Shown in pieces: positions 44,376 to 52,475 of a stretch of 64,000 nt of DNA. This DNA comes from Chryseobacterium arthrosphaerae (lineage in GTDB: Bacteria; Bacteroidota; Bacteroidia; Flavobacteriales; Weeksellaceae). A model generated the notes under the pieces. That model made no database searches and was not told the origin of the DNA. It was given only the letters and a program-made list of their open reading frames with translations. Position 1 is the stretch's first letter. Every line of letters starts with the position of its first letter. The DNA is taken from contig NZ_MAYG01000001.1 in the NCBI RefSeq assembly GCF_001684965.1, positions 3,348,001-3,412,000 on the forward strand. Direction: 5' to 3'. The position numbers were made by a program, and so were the translations under genes.

Positions 44376-44627
44376 TTACTTAGCAAATTTTTTGTATTTG
44401 TTCATGAACTTATCAACTCTACCTGCAGTGTCAACTAGTTTCACTTTACCAGTGTAGAAAGGGTGAGAAGTTGAAGAGATTTCCATTTTGATTAGTGGGT
44501 ACTCCTGTCCTTCGAACTCGATAGTGTCTTTTGTTTCTGCAGTAGACTTGCAAAGAAACACCTCGTCGTTACTCATATCTTTGAAAACAACAAGTCTATA
44601 ATTTTCTGGGTGAATTCCGTTTTTCAT
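44376..44627 (-). CDS. rpmE2: 50S ribosomal protein L31 type B
   Basis: 83 residues from the ATG at 44627. [63 protein letters not shown] and a basic end identify L31. It lacks the paired CxxC zinc ligands of type A and has the longer type B form. A longer reading frame upstream (to 44729) runs through the promoter box and is not used. Confidence 0.95.
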   Translation of the reverse strand: MKNGIHPENYRLVVFKDMSNDEVFLCKSTAETKDTIEFEGQEYPLIKMEISSTSHPFYTGKVKLVDTAGRVDKFMNKYKKFAK

Positions 44628-44699
44628 AATACAATTTTTAAAAAAATTAAAGTTTGCTTTCGAAATAGTAATGGATATTTCTCTGCTAATTTTAGGTTG

Positions 44700-44707
44700 C
44701 AAAAGTA
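44700..44707 (-). promoter_or_regulatory. -7 box TACTTTTG of rpmE2
   Basis: Exact TAnnTTTG, leaving a leader of about 65-70 nt before the ATG, long for this genome and possibly regulatory. Confidence 0.55.
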
Positions 44708-44779
44708 CAACATTTTTTCTAATTTCCAAATACCCTATTCAATATTTTTTTATTGATAAGAAATTTAAAGTATTTTCGT

Positions 44780-44787
44780 TAAATTTG
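44780..44787 (+). promoter_or_regulatory. -7 box TAAATTTG
   Basis: Exact TAnnTTTG 24 nt before the ATG at 44812. Confidence 0.6.
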
Positions 44788-44811
44788 AAACCTACTTAAA
44801 CTTTAATTTCA

Positions 44812-46221
44812 ATGAAATTCAAATTATTACTGGCTTTTTCTTTCTGGATGCTCCTGGTAGCAGTATCATGTAATAAGGATGATATTACTTTTGATGCGCC
44901 TTCACAGCAATTGAGTTTTTCAAAAGACACGGTATTCTGTGATACGGTTTATCATCAGGTACGTTCAGAGACCTATGTTGTAAAAGTATATAATAATGAG
45001 GATAAGGATATTCTGATCCCAAGAGTGAATCTTGAGAAGGGAGCTACTTCATTATACAGAATCAATGTAGACGGAAAACCGGGATATGATTTTAAGAATG
45101 TTCCTCTGAGAAAAAAAGACAGTCTTTATATTTTTGTTGAAATAGCGCCTGAAGCTACCGGGCCTGAAGCTATTGCTGAAGATAAAGTTATTTTCACAGG
45201 TCCTGCCGGGCAGCAGCATGTGACTTTATTCTCTGTAGTACAGGATGCTGAGTTTTTTATCCAGACTCCTACCAATCCGAATGTGATTTCCAGCTCTACG
45301 ACATGGAGTGACAATAAGGCAAAGATCATCTACGGGGACCTTACCATCAATCCTAGTGTGACACTGGACATTGATCCCGGCACCAAGGTATACTTCCATA
45401 AAAACAGCGGAATGAAGGTTTCTTCCGGAGCGGTCTTAAATATCAACGGAACTCTGGATAAGCAGGTGATCATCCGTGGAGACAGAAATGATCCTTATTA
45501 TGATACGATTTCCAAAAACTGGAATGCCATCAGAATGGAAAGCAATTCTATTCTTAATATGACCCATGCAAGACTTTTCGGCGGAACAAGAGGACTTGAT
45601 ATGAGACAGAATACTGCCAATATCAGCAACTCATTCATTCATACTTTCTTTGAATACGGAATTTATGCCGTAGGTTCTACAGTGAATGCCAGCAATCTTG
45701 TGATGAACAATTGCGGATTATCATGCGTGGGAATCTTCAAAGGAGGGAAACATAGCTATACCCATGCTACGATTGCCAATTATTCCAAGACGATGAACTC
45801 ATTTGACAGAAAAGGCATCTTTGCAACCAATGAATGGAAGAATGATGCAGGACAAACGGAACAGGGCGCTCTACAGCAGCTTAATATAAGAAACAGTATT
45901 GTTTACTCTGACAGGGACAACGCTATTCATTTTGAACAGACGCCGGGCCAGCAGTTTGAGTTTCTCATCCAGAACTGTCTGTTAAAATATTCAGGAACAT
46001 CTGAAGCCGGTTTCCCTTTTGACAATAATGTAAATGTAGTACAGAGCATCAAAAACGAAGATCCGCAGTTTGTCAATTACTTTATGGCTAAAATGAACCT
46101 AAGGGTAAAAACAACTTCGCCGGCAAAAGGAAAAGGAAATACCACTGTAGCCGGAAGCGTACCTTTTGATATCGTGAATGTATCCAGAACTGCCAGTCCT
46201 ACCCTTGGAGCTTATCAATAA
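44812..46221 (+). CDS. Lipoprotein with right-handed beta-helix
   Basis: 469 residues. Lipobox VSC at Cys20. The N-terminal ~150 residues form a beta domain (LSFSKDTVFCDTVYHQVRSE, VVKVYNNEDKDILIPRVNLE). Residues ~160-430 show the regular short strands and turns of a parallel beta-helix (VYFHKNSGMKVSSGAVLNIN, IRMESNSILNMTHARLFGG, ISNSFIHTFFEYGIYAVGS). The protein ends in PTLGAYQ, typical of such helices. The family is common and uncharacterised in Flavobacteriia, probably on the outer membrane. Its stop overlaps the next start by one base, so translation is coupled to the MazG-like gene, a pairing with no evident functional reason. Confidence 0.8.
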   Translation: MKFKLLLAFSFWMLLVAVSCNKDDITFDAPSQQLSFSKDTVFCDTVYHQVRSETYVVKVYNNEDKDILIPRVNLEKGATSLYRINVDGKPGYDFKNVPLRKKDSLYIFVEIAPEATGPEAIAEDKVIFTGPAGQQHVTLFSVVQDAEFFIQTPTNPNVISSSTTWSDNKAKIIYGDLTINPSVTLDIDPGTKVYFHKNSGMKVSSGAVLNINGTLDKQVIIRGDRNDPYYDTISKNWNAIRMESNSILNMTHARLFGGTRGLDMRQNTANISNSFIHTFFEYGIYAVGSTVNASNLVMNNCGLSCVGIFKGGKHSYTHATIANYSKTMNSFDRKGIFATNEWKNDAGQTEQGALQQLNIRNSIVYSDRDNAIHFEQTPGQQFEFLIQNCLLKYSGTSEAGFPFDNNVNVVQSIKNEDPQFVNYFMAKMNLRVKTTSPAKGKGNTTVAGSVPFDIVNVSRTASPTLGAYQ

Positions 46222-46547
46222 TGGAAATTACCCAATTACAGCAGCAGGTCGATGAGTGGATCAAAACCATCGGCGTAAGATATTTCAATGAGCTGACCAA
46301 TATGGCCATGCTGACGGAAGAAGTAGGTGAAGTGGCCAGAATTATTGCCAGAAGATATGGCGAGCAGAGCGAAAAGGAAAGCGACAAAAACAAAGACCTT
46401 GGAGAGGAGCTTGCTGATGTGCTTTTTGTAACCTTATGCTTAGCCAATCAGACAGGAGTGAATCTGCAGGATGCCTTTGACAGAAAAATGAAGATCAAAA
46501 CGGATCGTGATAAGGACCGGCATCAGAATAATGAAAAATTGAAATAA
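46221..46547 (+). CDS. MazG-like nucleotide pyrophosphohydrolase
   Basis: 108 residues. All-alpha NTP-PPase fold with the metal-binding pattern ExxE...ExxD: MLTEEVGEVARIIARRYGEQ and LGEELADVLFVTLCLANQTGVNL. Enzymes of this family hydrolyse noncanonical or excess (d)NTPs to monophosphates. The ATG overlaps the stop of the beta-helix lipoprotein gene (TAATG). Size and motifs fit a single-domain MazG/RS21-C6 type. Confidence 0.9.
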   Translation: MEITQLQQQVDEWIKTIGVRYFNELTNMAMLTEEVGEVARIIARRYGEQSEKESDKNKDLGEELADVLFVTLCLANQTGVNLQDAFDRKMKIKTDRDKDRHQNNEKLK

Positions 46548-46606
46548 TCATAAAGCTGGGTCTGCCTGTATTGGCCGTTTTTTATTTAGGAAGATGCTAA
46601 AAGGCA

Positions 46607-46699
46607 TTGGTGGAATTCAGAATTAAAAAATACGATGAAAAGAACTCTTGTTCTGTTCAGATGGCTCTTCCCCCAAAATTGAAGGAAGAATTAAAATAA
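46607..46699 (+). CDS. Possible short ORF or remnant before aroA
   Basis: An open frame of about 30 codons from TTG 46607 or GTG 46610 encodes EFRIKKYDEKNSCSVQMAL followed by PPKLKEELK. The amphipathic, non-random look suggests either a tiny gene or the 3' remnant of a larger one. No homology is recognised and no ATG start exists except an internal one (46661). Confidence 0.25.
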   Translation: MVEFRIKKYDEKNSCSVQMALPPKLKEELK

Positions 46700-46744
46700 T
46701 ACAACTTTAACAGACTGCAGGTCTTTAAAAATAGAAATGAAATA

Positions 46745-47968
46745 ATGAAGAAGCTGGAAAAATCAACATTAATCGGAAATAAAACAGTACAGATCAGCGG
46801 TTCGAAGAGTATTTCGAATCGTTTATTGATTCTGGAAAGTCTGTTCAGTACTATAAAAATCGGGAATTTATCCAATTCTCAGGATACCCAATTGCTAAAG
46901 AAAGCATTATCTGAGACTACAGATGTTGTAGATATTCACCACGCCGGAACTGCCATGCGTTTCCTTACCTCCTATTATTCTATTCAGGAAGGAAAAACAA
47001 CAGTGCTTACAGGCTCCGGAAGAATGAAGGAAAGACCGATCAAAAATCTGGTAAGCGCCCTGAAAGATCTTGGTGCTGAAATCGAATATATGGAAAATGA
47101 AGGCTTTCCGCCTTTGAAAATTACAGGAAAAAAGATTACAGAGACATCAGTACATGTTCCTGCGAATATTTCAAGCCAGTTTATCACTTCCCTGCTTCTG
47201 ATTGCAGGTAAACTTGAAAACGGACTGGAAATTAATCTTGTGGGAGAAGTGACTTCCAGATCTTATATTGAAATGACGCTTGATATTCTGACCAGATTCG
47301 GGATCAGAAACAGCTTTGAAGGAAATACGATCAGAGTAGAACCGTTTATGGATGATCATTCATCACCAGTCAGCTATGAAGTGGAAAGTGACTGGAGCTC
47401 GGCCTCTTACTTCTACTCCATCTGTGCTTTGGGAAGGGAAACCATTCACCTGAAAAGCTTTTACAGAGAATCTACCCAGGGAGATTCAGCCATTGCAAAA
47501 ATTTATGAAGATTTCTTCGGGATCAAAACTGTTTTCTCCGAAGATGAGCATAAAATAACACTGGAACCTCAGCAGGATTTTTCATTTCCTGAAAAGATCG
47601 TTCTGGATATGAACAACTGTCCGGATATTGCCCAGACATTATGTGTAACTGCTGCGGCATTAAAAATTCCTTTTGAGATTTCAGGACTGGGAACTTTAAG
47701 GGTAAAAGAAACCGACAGGCTTCAGGCTTTATATAATGAACTGAAAAAACTGGGAGCTGAAACAAAAATCACTGATCTGACCATAGAATCTGTGAGCTTC
47801 GGAGAACCGGAAGATAATATTTCAATCAAAACGTATCAGGATCACAGAATGGCGATGAGCTTTGCTCCGTACTGCCTGATCGGGGAGCTCAATATCGAGG
47901 ATGAGGATGTGGTGGAAAAATCATATCCTATGTTCTGGAATGATCTTGCCGATATAATGACGAATTAA
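46745..47968 (+). CDS. aroA: 3-phosphoshikimate 1-carboxyvinyltransferase (EPSP synthase)
   Basis: 407 residues, the short form usual in Bacteroidota. It joins PEP to shikimate-3-phosphate in chorismate synthesis. Motifs: ISGSKSISNRLLILESL, HHAGTAMRFLTSYY, LTGSGRMKERPIKNLVSAL, LRVKETDRLQALYNELKKLG, YQDHRMAMSFAP and VVEKSYPMFWNDL. The N-terminal motif has SKSISNR in place of the common GDKSISHR. All key Lys, Arg and Glu residues are present. It stands alone, away from other shikimate genes in this window. Confidence 0.96.
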   Translation: MKKLEKSTLIGNKTVQISGSKSISNRLLILESLFSTIKIGNLSNSQDTQLLKKALSETTDVVDIHHAGTAMRFLTSYYSIQEGKTTVLTGSGRMKERPIKNLVSALKDLGAEIEYMENEGFPPLKITGKKITETSVHVPANISSQFITSLLLIAGKLENGLEINLVGEVTSRSYIEMTLDILTRFGIRNSFEGNTIRVEPFMDDHSSPVSYEVESDWSSASYFYSICALGRETIHLKSFYRESTQGDSAIAKIYEDFFGIKTVFSEDEHKITLEPQQDFSFPEKIVLDMNNCPDIAQTLCVTAAALKIPFEISGLGTLRVKETDRLQALYNELKKLGAETKITDLTIESVSFGEPEDNISIKTYQDHRMAMSFAPYCLIGELNIEDEDVVEKSYPMFWNDLADIMTN

Positions 47969-48047
47969 TATAAAAAGCTGATGATATGGTAATCTGAAAT
48001 GCATCTTTTCAGATTACTGTATTATCTTCCATACACCCAACCCAATC

Positions 48048-48536
48048 ATGAAAAAATACCTTCTTCTGTCTGCTTTTGTATTTCCATTGTCCCTTTGGGC
48101 ACAATACCTGTTTCCCAATGAAGAAATCATCTATTCTTTTGAAACCAAAAATGGAAAGAAAATGACCCTGGTAAAAGATAAAAAAGAGGCATATATTCAG
48201 TAGCGTTTCGGGAGCAAGAATCGTGTAGAAATGGAATATCCTTCGGAAAGGACAGAAGAAAGCTGGAAAAAATTCAAATACAATTCCTATTACCGAGGAG
48301 GCGGAAAACAGAATGCAGGAATGTCTCTCAATTATCTGACATTTACCAACAATGGTTATCAATATCAAATATTCAAAACGTATCAGGCGGAAGATGAATC
48401 TTATTCTACGGGAGTTACCGTAACGGATGCCAAAGGTAAAGAAACAGATATTGACGGAATATACAAGACAATAAAAGGCTGCCTGTGCCGTCTGGATGAT
48501 TCTCACCTGATTCTCAAAGAAGATACGGGATTATAA
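48048..48536 (+). pseudogene. Secreted-protein gene interrupted by an in-frame TAG
   Basis: A normal start with a signal peptide (MKKYLLLSAFVFPLSLWAQ) at ATG 48048 runs 51 codons to EAYIQ, then TAG at 48201-48203. The same frame continues without another stop for 110 codons (RFGSKNRVEMEYPSERTEES, YRGGGKQNAGMSLNYLTF, GCLCRLDDSHLILKEDTGL) to the TAA at 48536. Both halves look coding and fit one ~161-residue exported protein. No family is recognised. A nonsense mutation is the simplest reading; a sequencing error is possible. The gene 19 bp downstream is intact and may be its operon partner. Confidence 0.75.
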
Positions 48537-48554
48537 TTTACCTTGATCACCCAT

Positions 48555-49235
48555 ATGAAAAAGCTGTTTTCGTTCATTGCTTTCACACTGATCATTAGTT
48601 CTCATGCCCAGACCCTGAAAGATTTTTCAGTTCCGAAAGGATATAAGAAAATTTCTGAAGCAAAGGGCGATCTTGATAAAGATGGCAGGGATGAAACAGT
48701 AATGGTATTCAATACTGATATAAGAGCTTCCAAAGAAGAATATCCTGAAGCAGATTACAAAAGGGTGCTCTATATTCTTAAAAATACAGCCAACGGCCTT
48801 AAGGTATGGAAAGAAGCTTCCGGATTTCTCATTTCCAGTGGAATGGGCTTCAGTCCTGAATACAACGGGCCTCCCGAAATTTCCATAAAAAACAACGTTT
48901 TGGCAATACGCCAGGAATTGGATACCAATTCCAGACATACCCTGGCTTACAGGCATACTTTCAGATTTCAGAATAATGATTTTTACCTGATCGGTTCACA
49001 GGAAAATTTTGATGACACCTGTGAATTCAACATCCTTCATGAAGTGAATTTCTCAACAGGAAAAGCTATTGTGGATGAACAATATTACCCATGCTTCGAG
49101 GGAGATAAAGCGCCTCAGGAAAATTTCTACAAAGCTTTTACTCATAAATTTAAGCATCTTATAAGAATGACTGACTTCAAAACCGGTGAAAATGAGTTTC
49201 CTGTTCCCGGTTCAAAGCGGTCTTTTATTTTCTAA
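48555..49235 (+). CDS. Exported protein of unknown function
   Basis: 226 residues from the ATG at 48555 (the TTG at 48543 is less likely). Signal peptide to ~19 (IISSHAQ). The motif GDLDKDGRDETVMVFNTD near the N-terminus is a calcium-binding-like FG-GAP/VCBS type stretch. A beta-rich domain follows (ISIKNNVLAIRQELD, YRHTFRFQNNDFYLIGSQEN). Similar proteins in Flavobacteriia have no assigned role. It follows the broken gene closely and probably shares its promoter. Confidence 0.7.
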   Translation: MKKLFSFIAFTLIISSHAQTLKDFSVPKGYKKISEAKGDLDKDGRDETVMVFNTDIRASKEEYPEADYKRVLYILKNTANGLKVWKEASGFLISSGMGFSPEYNGPPEISIKNNVLAIRQELDTNSRHTLAYRHTFRFQNNDFYLIGSQENFDDTCEFNILHEVNFSTGKAIVDEQYYPCFEGDKAPQENFYKAFTHKFKHLIRMTDFKTGENEFPVPGSKRSFIF

Positions 49236-49346
49236 ATAGCTTCACGCTGTCTTTTAAAACAAGTTAATCTTCCCTTAAAGTTAAATTAACTCCTCATAAC
49301 TTGATATATTCTTATTTTTAAGTGACAATAAAAATAAAATAAAACT

Positions 49347-50342
49347 ATGTTTAAACACAGCATGAGACGTTTAACAGCAATCAGCCTTGGTATTGCTGCT
49401 GCAAGTCTGTTACTTTCCTGTTCCAACGACAACATTCTTGAAAGAGATTCCAATGAAACGGTTATAGCTTCAGGAAAAGCAAATCTTAAAGCGGCTTTGG
49501 TTCCTGTTGCCATGAACAGCTGGATGGCTAATCTTCAGGACAATATTTCCATTTCAAAAATTTCCATTCCCGGAACGCATGATTCAGGAGCTCGTGTAGA
49601 TGCCCCTGTTGTATCAGGTACGGCAAAAACACAAGACCTCAGCATTGCTGAACAGCTGGATGCGGGAGTCCGTTTTCTGGATATCCGCTGCAGGCATATC
49701 GACAACTCTTTTACCATCCATCACGGAGCAATTTACCAAAAACTGAATTTTGATGATGTACTTAATGCCTGTTATGCTTTCCTGAACAGCCATCCGTCTG
49801 AAACAATTATCATGTCTGTAAAAGAAGAGTATGACGCTTCCAATACGACAAGAAGTTTTGAGCAGACTTTTGATTCCTATGTTCAGAAAAATTCTGCCAA
49901 ATGGGACCTGGGCACTACCATTCCCAACCTTGGCGATGTAAGAGGAAAGATCAAATTATTAAGGAGATTTTCTGCGAACACGGCTAAAGGAATCAATGCT
50001 ACATCATGGGCAGATAATACCACTTTTGAAATTAATAATTCTGCGGCACAGCTTAAAGTTCAGGATTATTACAAGGTAACCAATAATGATGATAAATGGA
50101 ACGGAATACTGAACCTTCTGAATGAAGCAAAAAATGATACCACCGGGAAGCTTTTCATCAACTTCACAAGTGGTTACAAACCTGGAATTTTTGGAATCCC
50201 AAGTATTCCTACCGTTTCCAACAGCATTAATCCTAAGCTGAAAACATTCTTTCAAAACAATACCAAAGGGACTTACGGAATTATGCCGATGGATTTTGTC
50301 AATGCCGAACTGTCTGAGCTGATTGTAAAGACCAATTTCTGA
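49347..50342 (+). CDS. Phosphatidylinositol-specific phospholipase C family lipoprotein
   Basis: 331 residues. Lipobox LLSC (Cys25). The PI-PLC X domain is clear: ISKISIPGTHDSGARVDAP with the first catalytic His, LSIAEQLDAGVRFLDIRCRH, FTIHHGAIYQKLNFDDVL with the second His, and IIMSVKEEY. Bacterial members cleave phosphatidylinositol or GPI-type phosphodiesters to a cyclic inositol phosphate; they are metal-independent. Predicted to sit on the outer membrane or be released. Nearby phosphatase and SusCD genes may use its products. Confidence 0.9.
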   Translation: MFKHSMRRLTAISLGIAAASLLLSCSNDNILERDSNETVIASGKANLKAALVPVAMNSWMANLQDNISISKISIPGTHDSGARVDAPVVSGTAKTQDLSIAEQLDAGVRFLDIRCRHIDNSFTIHHGAIYQKLNFDDVLNACYAFLNSHPSETIIMSVKEEYDASNTTRSFEQTFDSYVQKNSAKWDLGTTIPNLGDVRGKIKLLRRFSANTAKGINATSWADNTTFEINNSAAQLKVQDYYKVTNNDDKWNGILNLLNEAKNDTTGKLFINFTSGYKPGIFGIPSIPTVSNSINPKLKTFFQNNTKGTYGIMPMDFVNAELSELIVKTNF

Positions 50343-50364
50343 TCAATTTTTGTTAGATATATTT

Positions 50365-50402
50365 AAAGGCTGTCTCCCCAACGAGAGACAGCCTTTTTAT
50401 TT
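50365..50402 (+). terminator. Terminator of the PI-PLC gene
   Basis: aaaggctgtctc (50365-50376) pairs with gagacagccttt (50385-50396), then T's. Confidence 0.9.
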
Positions 50403-50475
50403 TTAATTTTAAATATCCGGCTTTTAAAAATAGTAGATTTTCGCTTACTGATTGATCAGATTTTTTAAAGCACAT

Positions 50476-50505
50476 GATCTGCGTAATCTCCAAAATCTGC
50501 GAGAG
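50476..50505. repeat. Short tandem-type repeat built on atctgcg
   Basis: Three related steps of ~10-12 nt: gatctgcgta, atctccaaa, atctgcgagag. Similar strings are known as dispersed intergenic repeats in Flavobacteriia. It lies between the convergent PI-PLC and phosphatase genes. Confidence 0.45.
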
Positions 50506-50526
50506 TTTAAACTAATACTCAATACA

Positions 50527-52350
50527 TTATTTCCGGATTCCGTAAGCCTCCATAATTTTATTGAAGATCTCTGTATTTTCAAACAATCCGGTGAACTCTT
50601 TAGAATTAGGACCATAAGCAAAAACACTTGACGGAATGGAAGTATGATCATTGGTACTGAAATTTCCGAATATCCATCCTTCTTTAAGGTTTCCGTCCAG
50701 AAGGGTCAACCCTCCGGTTTCATGATCACCCACAACAATCACTAAGGTTTCTTTATTTTCATCAGCAAACTTCATCGCTTTTCCTACCACATGATCAAAA
50801 TCCAGAAGCTCTGTTACCAGCTGCTCAATATTGTTGCTATGGCCTCCGCCATCTGTCTGGGAAGCTTCCACCATCATAAAAAATCCTTTTTTATTATTTT
50901 TCAGATCATTTAATGTAAGATCAAAGGCATCAGCCAGCCAGTTTCCTCTTTGAGACACCCGTTGTGAAGCCAGCGGATCGATGATCAGCGTACGGTTAGT
51001 GATTTTATTCACCGATTTCAGATCCTGATATAAATCTATTTTGGTCTCTTTAAATTTCAGCAGGTTCTCCTGGGTAAGGCCGCTTGTGGGTCCACCGATC
51101 AGAATTTTCGTTTTGGAAGCTGCAAAATCTTTCAGGATGGGCTCAGAGCTGTTTCTGTTATCAGAATGGGCATAGAAATCTGCCGGAGTAGCATCTGTTA
51201 CATCTCCAGTCGAAATCAACCCTGAAACCAATCCTTTATCTGCAATGATGTCCGGAATCTGTGCCAGCGCCTTCCCCATATGATCAACTCCTACAAATGT
51301 ATTTTTGGTTTTTACTCCGGTTGCAAATGCGGTAGATCCCGGTGCTGAATCGGTAATGTAAGCATTGGAAGAATTGGTTTTGGATAAGCCTGTAGATTTC
51401 ATGTTGAAAACATTCAGCTTTCCTTTATTGGCTGTAAAAGCAGCGTAATATTGGGGTAAAGAGGTTCCATCCGGTATCAGAAGGATGACATTCTTTACTT
51501 TTTTGCTGACGCCGTCTGTTTTATAGGTTGGGGTATACACAGGATACTCCTTTGTATTTTTATAGAAATTTTTCGGAATGGCATTCATGAATTTTTTAAG
51601 ATCAGGAATATGGTCTGTATTGATATAGTCTACTCCAAGATCCATAAGGTTTACCCATGCATTAGGAAAATCCGGAGCTCCGTAGAAGCGCATTGGCTTC
51701 TGTTGGGTGTGCGCTTTCTCCACTGCCTGTTTTATTTTTTCTGTTTCTTCATCTCTTGGAATTCCTTTTCCATTCCACTTTACCAGTCCCGGGAGATCTG
51801 CACTGAACATTCCGATTCTTTTCAGCTGATCTGTTGAATAGTTTTGATCCAGATCGCCATCGAAATAAAGATAACTCGGATAGTTTTTAAAATCTGCCGG
51901 CTGAGGTCTTCCTCCTGTGATCACAATTTTAATACCTGAATTTCCGGTAATTTCCGGGTATTTTTTCAAGGTATTGACTAAAATACTCAGCGCTGTCTTA
52001 TAGTCCTGTTTGATATCAATCAGCAGTTGCAGCTTTTTACCGGCATCGGGATAAATGTTTCCTTTATTCAGCTTAATCTGTTTTGAAATATTGTCAAGAT
52101 AAAGATTTTCCAGTGTTCTGTCTGATGACAGTTCTTTTTCCGTGTGGGCTACCCAAAGTTTACCTTTTACCGGGTACACATCTGCTTCAATGGAACCGAA
52201 ATTTGCATAATAAGCCTGCCAGAAAGGAATTTCCTGCATGTAATCATTATGTGAATGTGCATTTCCCACATTATAATTCAGATAATTCTGTGCCTGATTC
52301 TGAGAAAAAACAGCTAAGGCCATTACAGCCAATATTTTTGATAGTTTCAT
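50527..52350 (-). CDS. Fusion of GDPD/PI-PLC-like domain and alkaline phosphatase
   Basis: 607 residues from the ATG at 52350, which begins a signal peptide (MKLSKILAVMALAVFSQNQAQ). Residues ~22-265 look like a glycerophosphodiester phosphodiesterase-like TIM barrel (NAHSHNDYMQEIPF, SIEADVYPVKGKLWVAH, LLIDIKQDYKTAL). Residues ~290-607 are a complete alkaline phosphatase: metal ligand NVILLIPDGTSL, nucleophile ITDSAPGSTAFATG, STGDVTDATPADFYAH, EASQTDGGGHSN and VVGDHETGGLTL. One chain could thus cut a phosphodiester and remove the phosphate. It lies downstream of a SusCD pair, in the same direction, behind a hairpin. Confidence 0.88.
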   Translation of the reverse strand: MKLSKILAVMALAVFSQNQAQNYLNYNVGNAHSHNDYMQEIPFWQAYYANFGSIEADVYPVKGKLWVAHTEKELSSDRTLENLYLDNISKQIKLNKGNIYPDAGKKLQLLIDIKQDYKTALSILVNTLKKYPEITGNSGIKIVITGGRPQPADFKNYPSYLYFDGDLDQNYSTDQLKRIGMFSADLPGLVKWNGKGIPRDEETEKIKQAVEKAHTQQKPMRFYGAPDFPNAWVNLMDLGVDYINTDHIPDLKKFMNAIPKNFYKNTKEYPVYTPTYKTDGVSKKVKNVILLIPDGTSLPQYYAAFTANKGKLNVFNMKSTGLSKTNSSNAYITDSAPGSTAFATGVKTKNTFVGVDHMGKALAQIPDIIADKGLVSGLISTGDVTDATPADFYAHSDNRNSSEPILKDFAASKTKILIGGPTSGLTQENLLKFKETKIDLYQDLKSVNKITNRTLIIDPLASQRVSQRGNWLADAFDLTLNDLKNNKKGFFMMVEASQTDGGGHSNNIEQLVTELLDFDHVVGKAMKFADENKETLVIVVGDHETGGLTLLDGNLKEGWIFGNFSTNDHTSIPSSVFAYGPNSKEFTGLFENTEIFNKIMEAYGIRK

Positions 52351-52411
52351 TTTGTTGATCTTTTGTTTACAGGTAGAATACAACGCTTTACAATCTGCTC
52401 ATACTACCTTT

Positions 52412-52456
52412 GAAAAAACCATATCACCGCAGAAATTCCTGCGATGATATGATGGA
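52412..52456 (-). terminator. Hairpin with T tail between susD and the phosphatase gene
   Basis: On the minus strand an imperfect stem (atatcatcgcag with ctgcggtgatat) is followed by T6 at 52414-52419. It can end the SusCD transcript or attenuate expression of the phosphatase. Confidence 0.75.
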
Positions 52457-52475
52457 TTATCTATAAGATTAAATT

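Noticed and set aside
44812..46547. Functional link between the beta-helix lipoprotein and the MazG-like enzyme
   Set aside because: The one-base overlap shows translational coupling, but surface and nucleotide-pool roles have no evident connection; it may be simple compaction.
52405..52412. Perfect plus-strand TACCTTTG near the susD-phosphatase gap
   Set aside because: No plus-strand gene follows; it falls in a minus-strand spacer and is best taken as chance, although an antisense RNA cannot be excluded.
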